From positions 930,001 to 994,000 of the forward strand of contig MU839839.1 of NCBI GenBank assembly GCA_030411725.1: a stretch of DNA of 64,000 bases, written 5' to 3'. The notes under the pieces are model-generated. The model was not told where the DNA came from and ran no database searches. It saw only the letters and a program-made list of their open reading frames with translations. Made by a program: the position numbers and the translations under genes. This stretch comes from Echria macrotheca. Its lineage: Eukaryota > Ascomycota > Sordariomycetes > Sordariales > Schizotheciaceae. Below are positions 53,987-62,196 of this stretch, piece after piece; position 1 is the stretch's first letter; each line of letters starts with the position of its first letter.

Positions 53987-56776
53987 CTACTCCAAAATCA
54001 ATTCTTTCAACTCCCCCTCTCCCTCCCCCACCCCCCAACCAAACATCACCCCCTTAAACCTCTTCCCCCTCACAACAACCAAACCCGCCCCATCAACCCA
54101 CCAAACTTCATCCCCCTCTTCCACCCCCTGCCCCCCCATCCCCAACCTCCCATTCCCCATCCAGAACAGCCTCCGCCCCTCCAGCCGCCCGCCCACCGCA
54201 GCCTCAAACCCATCCGCCTCCCTCCTCAGCACCTCCCCCTCCCGGTTCCTCCCCCCCAACACATCCAACACCTCCCTCCCGCTCCTCACCTCATCAGGCC
54301 CAGGAAAGACATCCTCCCGATCCAACTCCCAAGCCCTCCTCAGCGCCCCCTCCAGCTCCCTCGCCAACGCCGCATCATCCCTCACCCGCCGTTCCCTCTC
54401 CCGCCTCTCCATATAATCCAAACTCAACTCCGAGCTCCCGAGCACATCCCCCGCCACCCCACCGGTACTTGGCACCACTATACTCCCAGCATCCCTCCCA
54501 AACGCGAGAACATCAAACTCAGTCTCGTCAAGCCGGTAGGATTGTTGCACCGCCGCCGCGGCCATGGGATCCAGCATGCGCAGGTTGGGATTCGCGACCC
54601 GGGCCACGAGCGAGACGCACCAGGCGCGGAAGGAGGCGTCGAGGTTGGGAGTGGTCTGGGGGGCTTTGTCGGAGGGGATGTCGGGCGAGGAGGTGGTCAG
54701 GACGCGCCAGAGGATCTGGCCTGGTTTCAGGGTGCTGTTTGGGATGGGTGAGGGTGGGTGGGTAGCGACAAAGTGGAAGAGGGCGTGCCAGGTGCCGGTG
54801 GCGGTGAGCTCTGAGAAGGGGGGCGCGGTGGCGCTGATGGTGGTGACGGGGCGGCCGTGCAGGGTGAGGGTTGTGTTGGTGATGAGGGGGGTTGTGGTGA
54901 GCTGGGGGAGGGCGTGGGGGAAGGGGATGGGCAGGAGGGGAGCTGCTGGGTCGGGGAGCCAGGAGGGGAAGGAGGCGTTGGGCTTGGTCCGGAATGTGTG
55001 ATCCTCGACGAGGGTGAGGAGGGCGAGGGTTTTGGATGTTTGGATGTGGTGTTCGGCGAAGGAGAGGGCGATGGATGCTAGGGGGAGGCTGTAGTTGATG
55101 GTTATAGGGCTGGTGCCGGTGCGGCGGCGGTGGAGGCCTAGGAGGGCGTAGAACTTGTCTGCGGTGACGGTGGCGTCAAACTGGCGGCCGAGGAGAAGCA
55201 GATTAGAGGCCGGGACCGAAGGGTCGCGGATGGCATTTTGAGCGGAGAGGAGATCGGCAAGTTGGCCGCCAAAGTGCAGGGGTTCTTGGGTGCCGGCGAT
55301 CTGGTCCTGAACGGAGCGGAAGATGGAAGTGTACCGCGAGAGCATCGTCCACGCTTTGGATTCCTCAAGAATTTCTGAGCAGTGGACAAGGCTGTCCCAG
55401 TTGATGACCTGCTTCCCACAGACAACCACCAGCCGCTGAGCCATGGCAACTTCTTGCACGATCCAGACACGTTTGAAATATGGCCTTGCCAGAAATGCTC
55501 CGAGAGCAAGCCATTCAGCAGCTGGAATGTCCTTCACAAACTGGCCAACATCAAAGTCGGGTCGACTGGCGACGCTGCGCGAGACGCCACCAAGTCTGGT
55601 CAGTAGCCGGGCGGCAGTGTCGACATGGCTGTCGCCTTCTCCCAGCCAGGATACCACCGAGTGCGCGCGAGAGTACACACGGTCCATCATGGCGACCTGA
55701 ATAGCTTTCTCGGCACCGTCGGACTGGTTGATGCACAGCTGGTCGATCCAAAGTGGTAGCTGTCTGATGTTGTAAAGCATTTCCCCTTGTTTGGCCGCGG
55801 CCAGACGACGGAGGAAGCAGAACAAGTTGTATGTGACCGACATTCTGCGTCCATCACACAGGATGTGGAAGCACCGAGCTGCTCGCTTGCTGCTGTACCC
55901 TTGTCCCAGGGGCGCCCGATGATCTCCCCAGACATATGACAAGGCGTTGAAATCCGGATCGTGGGCCAAATCAGCTTCTTCGATGTGGACGGTGATGAGA
56001 TTGGGGTTTGTCTCAGCAGCCCCTTCCCCTTGAGTCTGGACCCTCAAGACACGGATGGACGTGGGCTTCGGAAGAGGCTGATAGGCAAACTCATCCACGT
56101 GGCCAAGGTCTGGCAGCTTCGGGTGCTCGGCAGCTTGATGAAAGTTGCGGAGCTGAGACGTGAACGACTCGAGCCTGTCGTTCACAAGACTCGACATGCC
56201 TGTGATGCCAGCCTCCTCCATCTCGTTGATACCATCCTTCAAGCCAGGCATGGTCTTGATGTGCTCGAGTATGGATAATGTTCGATCCATACGCTCAGAC
56301 TTGCTCAGCTTCGGGTCCGTTAGTCGGTTCAAGCTGTCGCTGTTGAGGAAGTCGTTCATGAACTGAAGTGTCGGGACAAGAGTGGCGATTTGGCTGTTGA
56401 TGTAGTTCGTCGATGTCTTGATAGACCGTGCCGAATGCGCAATCCTCTCGACTGCTTCCCGGTCCTGTTCACTGAGTTCTGTCTCTCGCAACCGATCCGC
56501 GAGTTCTCCGATGCGCTCAGCTTGAGCGGCCGTCATGCTGGATCCTTGACCTTGTACAGCGCTAAGCGTCTGTAGAAGATTTTGCATCTGACTGTGGGAG
56601 CTTTTGGAGTCGTCTTGGGTATTCAGCAGGTCACCAAACATGGTTGGGTACTTCACTGCCAAGAGCTCCCTGGTCTGTTCTTCGATGCTTTTCGGCTGCG
56701 GAGCTTGGCCGGGGAAGAACTCGGCCCGCATCGCATCCTCGAGCGCCCGGAGAAACGTGTCTTCTTGGGAAGCCAT
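53987..56776 (-). CDS. HET-domain protein with long helical N-terminal region, HET gene 3
   Basis: A single exon of 929 residues from the ATG at 56776 (A at -3); the frame further upstream begins at GTG. Residues 1-260 are hydrophilic and helix-rich (RIGELADRLRETELSEQDRE and similar) and match no domain I know. The HET domain starts near 275 (FNALSYVWGDH), with LWIDQLCINQSD near 340 and RVWIVQEVAMAQRL near 433. The C-terminal 150 residues are rich in Arg, Glu and Gly. The DNA coding for them is almost purely pyrimidine on the + strand. HET proteins act in non-self recognition and cell death. The N-terminal region could sense a signal or oligomerise; that is an inference. A dispersed repeat copy lies about 620 bp upstream. 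Confidence 0.85.
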   Translation of the reverse strand: MASQEDTFLRALEDAMRAEFFPGQAPQPKSIEEQTRELLAVKYPTMFGDLLNTQDDSKSSHSQMQNLLQTLSAVQGQGSSMTAAQAERIGELADRLRETELSEQDREAVERIAHSARSIKTSTNYINSQIATLVPTLQFMNDFLNSDSLNRLTDPKLSKSERMDRTLSILEHIKTMPGLKDGINEMEEAGITGMSSLVNDRLESFTSQLRNFHQAAEHPKLPDLGHVDEFAYQPLPKPTSIRVLRVQTQGEGAAETNPNLITVHIEEADLAHDPDFNALSYVWGDHRAPLGQGYSSKRAARCFHILCDGRRMSVTYNLFCFLRRLAAAKQGEMLYNIRQLPLWIDQLCINQSDGAEKAIQVAMMDRVYSRAHSVVSWLGEGDSHVDTAARLLTRLGGVSRSVASRPDFDVGQFVKDIPAAEWLALGAFLARPYFKRVWIVQEVAMAQRLVVVCGKQVINWDSLVHCSEILEESKAWTMLSRYTSIFRSVQDQIAGTQEPLHFGGQLADLLSAQNAIRDPSVPASNLLLLGRQFDATVTADKFYALLGLHRRRTGTSPITINYSLPLASIALSFAEHHIQTSKTLALLTLVEDHTFRTKPNASFPSWLPDPAAPLLPIPFPHALPQLTTTPLITNTTLTLHGRPVTTISATAPPFSELTATGTWHALFHFVATHPPSPIPNSTLKPGQILWRVLTTSSPDIPSDKAPQTTPNLDASFRAWCVSLVARVANPNLRMLDPMAAAAVQQSYRLDETEFDVLAFGRDAGSIVVPSTGGVAGDVLGSSELSLDYMERRERERRVRDDAALARELEGALRRAWELDREDVFPGPDEVRSGREVLDVLGGRNREGEVLRREADGFEAAVGGRLEGRRLFWMGNGRLGMGGQGVEEGDEVWWVDGAGLVVVRGKRFKGVMFGWGVGEGEGELKELILE

Positions 56777-56944
56777 CGTACTTGGTCTGCTAGGTTTTTG
56801 CGACTTGAACGCGGTCTTGGATTTGGATCGGGGAGATTTTATGTCAAGTCCTCCTGCCTGGTGCTCCCTGGTACCTACATGCACTGCCACCGCCCAAGAG
56901 GGGAAGCGAGACTTAAATAGGAAGGTCGGAACACGAATGCCGTG

Positions 56945-57316
56945 TCACCGAGCTGGCCTAGGTACTAACTGTGGATTGTAAAAGTGATATCGAGAGGATG
57001 CTGCAGGTCTCATCGTTCGCGAGGCAATATTCCCAGCTGTTGTCTTCGTTACGTGTAAGTGGTGTGGACGGTGACTCGGGGATCTGTTGCGAGGAACCTC
57101 CCCTGCTGCTGTCTCACCCTTGAGCTTGAGCATCTTCAACCTGTATATCTCTCGCTTCATCTCCTCCGTGGACATGTCATCGAAATCCTCGTAACCAACC
57201 GGCTTGTCCACTCGCTGTGCCTTGAGGCCATGTCGTGCACTCGCGATGGCGTTATAAACTGTGTCGAATGATGCGCTCTTGTTGAAGACGAGCCTAGTCC
57301 GTGTCGGCGTCATCAT
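56945..57316 (-). CDS. Hypothetical small protein, possibly a truncated gene
   Basis: From the ATG at 57316 this frame gives 123 residues. The frame continues upstream into the dispersed repeat, where the translation is repeat-derived. Residues 1-70 read like real protein, with an amphipathic helical part (EDFDDMSTEEMKREIYRLKM); the tail is basic and low in complexity. No domain is recognised. It may be a remnant cut by the repeat, a short gene, or chance. Confidence 0.35.
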   Translation of the reverse strand: MMTPTRTRLVFNKSASFDTVYNAIASARHGLKAQRVDKPVGYEDFDDMSTEEMKREIYRLKMLKLKGETAAGEVPRNRSPSHRPHHLHVTKTTAGNIASRTMRPAASSRYHFYNPQLVPRPAR

Positions 57317-57390
57317 TCCAAGGCTAGTCAGAAAGTACAGGCCTGATGGAATGGAACCATCTTGGCCCTGGTTCGGCCCCCAAAATGAAT

Positions 57391-57517
57391 AAGTGCAGGT
57401 AATGATGCTTGTTTTGGTGAAGAGGAGGATGAGCCCTGAGGGCTGGCTAAATACAGGGTCTGGGTGCATGCGTGCCTGCCATCTTGTCTGGGCGGGTGCC
57501 CCTGCCTGGCCTAACAA
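57391..57517 (+). repeat. Dispersed HET-linked repeat, copy D
   Basis: This is one of the two most complete copies. It begins AAGTGCAGGTAATGATGCTT and contains GAAGAGGAGGATGAGCCCT, GGCTGGCTAAATACAGGG, GCGTGCCTGCCATCTTG and CTGCCTGGCCTAACA. It lies upstream of HET gene 3. Confidence 0.8.
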
Positions 57518-58055
57518 TGTGCTTGCAGGAAAGCTAATGACTACAAGGGGCTCCTTCCGACTGAAAAACTGCGACCACTAGATTAGGTATCCATGAAGCA
57601 CATAGATAGGATACGGAGACACAAGAAACGTATCAAACTATTTGGATCGTCGAACTGTTACTGTTACTGGTTCTCTAGGGGTCAAAGTCATCCAATCGTG
57701 TGATACCGAGTCAAATATGTTTGAGACAGTTGCTGCTGAAACACGATTTTGCTCACTAAACCCTCTTAAAGGCGATGCACTGCAGTAGCCCAGCTGTAGC
57801 CACCACTTGTATGTATAAAGGGAGAGATTTCTTCTTCCCGCTATCATGCCAAGGTACCTGTGTCCTCACCCATCACAACACTCAACCTCCAGCACAACCG
57901 ACCTCCGAACACACCAGGTTCCAAGCGCCGTTGCAATCCAGCTACTCGCCCTCTGTGCCTGCCGTACCTACCATCCGGTAAACATCCCCACCCAGCCCGT
58001 TTGGTTCTAGATCCTAGGAACCAAAACTAACCAGTGCTGAACACAGAGACATACA
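57518..58055. promoter_or_regulatory. Promoter region of CGH gene 5
   Basis: A TATA-like GTATGTATAAAGGG lies near 57810. A likely 5'-leader intron runs from about 57980 (GTAAACATCC) through CTAAC to ACACAG just before the start codon. Confidence 0.45.
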
Positions 58056-58406
58056 ATGTGCATGTGGCATACAACAATGAGATGCGGCCACATAAAATGG
58101 GAACCCATTCCGATCCCCGGAGTGCCGCTATGCTACTGCAGGGATTTCATCACTCCGAAATATGTGCGAGCCCAAGCAGAAAACTGCGACGACTGCAAGG
58201 CAAAGGGAATAGACGAGCTGGACGAAGTGGCGAGGGCTGCCGAGGACATTGCCTTGGAGGACGAGATCCAGAAGGCGAAGGCCAAGCACTACCCAGAGAG
58301 CCTGGGCCTCGAATGTGAGAGTCAACCGCCTGAGGAGAAGAAGGAGTCCGAGTCTCCGAAGAAAGAGTCCGAGTCTCCGAAAGAGTCCGGATCGCAGAAG
58401 AAATAG
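58056..58406 (+). CDS. Met-Cys/CGH small protein 5 with acidic/KES-repeat tail
   Basis: 116 residues. The head matches the tandem family: Met-Cys, RCGH near residue 9, CYC near 26 and NCDDCKAK near 43. It differs by a long charged tail with an acidic helix (VARAAEDIALEDEIQKAKAK) and KKESESPKKESESPKES repeats. It lies 5 kb from gene 4 on the same strand, beyond the oppositely oriented HET gene 3, and its promoter is unrelated to those of genes 2-4. Putative zinc-binding, intracellular. Confidence 0.75.
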   Translation: MCMWHTTMRCGHIKWEPIPIPGVPLCYCRDFITPKYVRAQAENCDDCKAKGIDELDEVARAAEDIALEDEIQKAKAKHYPESLGLECESQPPEEKKESESPKKESESPKESGSQKK

Positions 58407-59030
58407 CACCACCACGACGGAGGTTGGACGGCCGTTATAGACACCGAGAGGATGCTGTTGTGTTTGGGGGAGATGCTGCCTGGGTACCTACTCGGGAGGC
58501 TGATAGGGGCGGCCACCGGTGGCGAGGTGCATGGATATGATGATGAGGGTTGAAATGACGATTATTTTGACTTGCTGAGGAGCAAGCACACCATAAGAAT
58601 GAATAACAATAATACAGCAAAGACTGGCTCAGGGTTTCACCCGGTAAAACCCAAAACTTACTAGGTACCTTACCTATGCTGGCATCTCTCTCATTTTCAG
58701 GAGATAGAGAACCCAGATTCGTATATCCGCATTGTATTGCCTCAAGTTGACTCTAGTTTCAAGATGCCTGTTGAGTTGAGATCGTTATTGTGTTGGACAA
58801 GGTCGAATCAAACCCCTGTACCAAATCGTGACGTCTGTGTCTCGGCTGAATGGCCGAAGTAGCCGCATGCGTCCTTTCGGACTTTGGTCAGGTGATCGCC
58901 CCGAGGTATTCTCTCATCCCAGGCAACAATCGTCACTTTCCAGCCCCAAATCATTCGGAGATGTCATTCCAGGACCAGTTTCCCCCTCAAACACCAAAAA
59001 ATTGCCAAAACGGAGAAACACCAATACGAC
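58407..59030. other. Intergenic region
   Basis: 624 bp including the promoter of the methyltransferase gene. No gene seen. Confidence 0.5.
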
Positions 59031-59918
59031 ATGACATCCACCACCGAACCAGGCCCCGACGCGCCATCGGGAGCGGGCCCGTCCAAGATCCCGATCGATC
59101 TGACGGGCGTGTCCGAGACCATGCTCGCCACGCTGCGGGCGCGGGCCGAGGACGCGGCCAAGCCGGCGCCCTTCCTCGGCGACACGTGGGCCAAGACGGT
59201 GCTGGACCAGCTCGACTGGCACCACCCGCCGACCAAGAGCGACTACTACTTCAACGCCTTCGTCGTCGGCCGCGGCAAGCTGCTCGACCGCTGGACGTGC
59301 GAGTTTCTAGCCGAGCACGCCGCCGATGACGGCGGGGTCACGGTGCTGCACCTCGCCTGCGGCCTCGACAGCCGCGCGCTGCGCATCGACGACTGGCGCA
59401 CGCGGGCCCGCTGGATCGATGTCGACGTGCCCGAGGTCATGGCGCTGCGCCGGCGCGTGCTCCCTGACCTGCCCGAGGGAGGCGATTATCGCATGCTCCA
59501 GGCCGACGTGACGAGCGCCGACTGGCTCGAGCAGATCCCCGCGGACCGGCCGACGCTGGTCATCATGGAGGGGCTGCTGATGTATCTGGAGTGGGACGAC
59601 ATCGTCGCGCTGCTGAGGAGGATCTGCGATCGGTTTCCGAGCGGGCAGATTCTGGCCGATGTCTTGGGACGGAGGTTCATCGCGCGCCAGTCCGAGCTCG
59701 AGGTGATTTCTAGCACCGGGGCCGTGATGAAGACGGGCATCGATTCGGCTTCGGAGCTGGCGGCCGCGCATGAGAAGCTGCGGGTCCGGGAGGAGACTGG
59801 CCCGTGGAATCGTATGGGTCCGGGCCTGTTTCCTTGGTATCTCCGGCTGGTGATGTACATATTAAGCTGGATGCCTCGCTTCAGGTCCGTCAACTCAGAT
59901 ATGCGGTTGGACTTTTAG
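59031..59918 (+). CDS. S-adenosylmethionine-dependent methyltransferase, leucine carboxyl methyltransferase family
   Basis: A single exon of 295 residues. DYYFNAFVVGRGKLLD near 67-80 holds the Arg/Lys region that precedes the cofactor site in this family. VTVLHLACGLDSRALRI near 100-116 is the variant glycine motif I. WIDVDVPEVMALRR near 126 supplies the acidic residue for the cofactor ribose. TLVIMEGLLMYLEWDDIVALL near 178 is the typical motif after strand 4. The family includes the PP2A methyltransferase Ppm1 and small-molecule O-methyltransferases linked to polyketide synthesis. The sequence is nearer the latter, judged by eye. The substrate is unknown. Confidence 0.85.
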   Translation: MTSTTEPGPDAPSGAGPSKIPIDLTGVSETMLATLRARAEDAAKPAPFLGDTWAKTVLDQLDWHHPPTKSDYYFNAFVVGRGKLLDRWTCEFLAEHAADDGGVTVLHLACGLDSRALRIDDWRTRARWIDVDVPEVMALRRRVLPDLPEGGDYRMLQADVTSADWLEQIPADRPTLVIMEGLLMYLEWDDIVALLRRICDRFPSGQILADVLGRRFIARQSELEVISSTGAVMKTGIDSASELAAAHEKLRVREETGPWNRMGPGLFPWYLRLVMYILSWMPRFRSVNSDMRLDF

Positions 59919-60300
59919 TGTCGAGATGGGCGTGTTCTTGTTTGTCTTGGGGTTGCACAAAGACACCGAGGATGCCGAATCATGCCGTGGCACCTGCGGC
60001 GAGTTCCGGCCCGAGTCCCGATGCCGGGTCGTGTCGGCCCTTTGGTGGCCTGCAAATGTGGCAAGCGGCAGCCTGCAGCCGAGGAAATGGATTCATTTGT
60101 TCGTTTGTTCAAACCAGTGAGTTTCAGTGGCCAAAATCCGGCCAACATAGCCCAGTGAGGCCCACGGCAGGCCATGTTGCGGCCCAACGAAATATCTTTC
60201 TCGGCGAGACACGTGCTAAAGATCTGCCTTCTGCTCTTTTGAGTGGGAGCCCCCCCCTCCTCTGTGTGAGCTTTCGAAGTCCACCAAGCTCCATGTAGCG
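59919..60300. other. Intergenic region
   Basis: 382 bp; 3' flank of the methyltransferase and promoter of the next gene. Nothing further seen. Confidence 0.5.
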
Positions 60301-61337
60301 ATGCCGTCGAAACGCAAGCAGAGGGATGGCGCTGCTCCGGTTTCCTCGGGCCCGACGTCGCTTGCCGGCCAGATCATGTGGTTGCCGTCGCGAGATAACA
60401 TATCCGTGCCCACCCACCTGGAACTCGGCTGCTACAACCATCCTGTCGTGATCTTGTCCCCTCGAGCGACGAACGATAGCGTCGTCGTCTTGACCGTACG
60501 TCCTTTCCCGCGATCCGCCCCGGGGCTCAATATTGACCTCGTGTGTTCTGGCAGGTGACCTCGTTTGGAGGACAAGACCTGTTAGTTAAGCACCCGAAGC
60601 GGAAGAAAAACCGACGGCACTACCTGCCCATCCACCCGTCCAAACCTCACCCGGACTCGAACGTGCTTCTGTGCGTAGGCCAGGGCCGGAAGCTGCGCAA
60701 GGATTCGTACGTGTGCACGCGCAGCCAGCATAGCATCCCGCTTGAGGCGCTGCGCAACTACGAGCAGGAGCATCCGCACCTGCGATATGTCCTCACGGAC
60801 GAGTCGTACCGGGAACTCATCGCCCATGCCGGCTTTACTCCCCCACCCGATCTCCCCCGAACTCCATCTCCGCCACTCCTCCCTGAAAACCCACCGGTGA
60901 ATCCTTCGTGGCAGAGGCCACCATCACCTGTTATCGCACCCGCAGAGCAGAGAATACACTTGAGCTCCTACGGTTCGATCACTCAGAGGGTCGCGGCGAC
61001 ACCTCCTTCCGCTCAACCCACCACAAGACCTCCAACTGTCTTACCTCGATACTGCGACTCGCCGCCATCCTATCCAGTGCCCCCGAGCAACAGTTACCTC
61101 TTACCGCCCCCGGTACCCGACCATGTTTCCAGACGCCCGACACGTCCCGACCCCCGTGGCAAGATGTGGAAGCTGGTACTCGTTGCCCTTTTCATCGTAG
61201 CGATAGTGGGCGTGGGCTCGACGAGGGGGCTCGTCAAGGCCGCGGTCCTCGGGATCCGACGTGGGATGAGTGCGCTCGGCCGGTTCGTAATAACCGGGTT
61301 TGGGAGGATGGGACATGTCACGCGAATGGGGTTCTGA
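60301..61337 (+). CDS. Tail-anchored fungal protein with possible PemK/MazF-like N-terminal domain
   Basis: Two exons (60301-60495 and 60555-61337; 59-bp intron) encode 325 residues. Residues 20-145 form a compact globular part: GQIMWLPSRD, GCYNHPVVILSPRA, VVVLTVTSFGGQDL, YLPIHPS and KDSYVCT. The order resembles PemK/MazF-fold proteins (start with G-x-IVWL, then HPVVVLS, then a threonine/serine-rich strand), but the active-site residues cannot be confirmed. A Pro-rich disordered region follows. A single membrane segment lies near 275 (LVLVALFIVAIVGVG), with a short basic tail behind it. I infer a cytosolic domain anchored to a membrane. Function unknown. Confidence 0.72.
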
Positions 61338-61449
61338 ATGAACAAGTGTCAGGGGTTATGGGTCTATTCATCCATTTGCGCGGTTCGATGTGGGGAGGAA
61401 AGGCAAGGTAGGTATCTAATGTAAGACAGAAAGATGGAGATGTGAAAGA

Positions 61450-61570
61450 CTGAGGTACAGATTTTTGTTTTGTGGAAGAGGAGAAGCGAGCCTGTGGCTG
61501 GCTAAATACAGTACCCTGGGTCCTTGCGCGCCTTCCATCTTGCCTGGGTGCTCCTGCCTGGCCTGACAGA
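61450..61570 (+). repeat. Dispersed HET-linked repeat, copy E
   Basis: Contains TTTTGTGGAAGAGGAGAA, TGGCTGGCTAAATACAG, CCTTCCATCTTGCCTGGGTG and CTCCTGCCTGGCCTGACA. It lies between the tail-anchored protein gene and the 3' side of HET gene 4. Confidence 0.8.
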
Positions 61571-61919
61571 CGCATGTCGAGCCGTACGGGTACTTAACAT
61601 AAGTGCCCTTAAACAAAGTGGTCAGAATTTATCGGGCAAGAGACCTTATTGGTCCCCCCTTTTAAAGCAGGTAGGTACTGCTCCTTCCGGGATAGATTGA
61701 AGTTCTGTGCCACACAGACACCCAATCCCCTCCAGCAAACGTCGCTGTCACAAGCCTTGCAAGGAAGCAGCCAAACGGAGGCAACGAAGTTGAAAGGCGC
61801 TGGTGACAGAGACGAGCTGCCCCGTTTAACCGTAGACCATTGTATCTGATTTGGCCCTCGTAGTCTCACATCGCGAGGGAGATATACCGGAATAGCACAA
61901 CCGTAAACTATCCAGCAGC

Positions 61920-61991
61920 GGTCCGCTGGCTCAATGGCAGAGCGTCTGACTACGAATCAGGAGGTTCCAGGTTCGACCCCTGGGTGGATCG
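61920..61991 (+). tRNA. tRNA-Arg-ACG: tRNA-Arg(ACG)
   Basis: Intronless, 72 bases. Acceptor GGTCCGC pairs with GTGGATC (two G-U pairs); discriminator G. D-stem GCTC/GAGC. Anticodon stem TCTGA/TCAGG; loop CTACGAA with anticodon ACG, where A34 is expected to be changed to inosine for CGU/CGC/CGA. T-arm CCAGG-TTCGACC-CCTGG. A short T run follows at about 62028. Confidence 0.93.
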
Positions 61992-62196
61992 AGATCACTC
62001 GTTTATCGTATACAATACGAGTCATGTCTTTTTGGCGACTTCTCTTTTTGCCTCGTCCATTACCTCGCCGCCCCATGAGATAGGAGGTTTGTGGGGAGCC
62101 CCAAGGCAGTATACCAATAAAGGACAAGGGCATTTGGGTGACTACAGAGTAGGTCCATTAGATGGTTCCTCCCTCTCTGCAGACAGCATTGACAAA

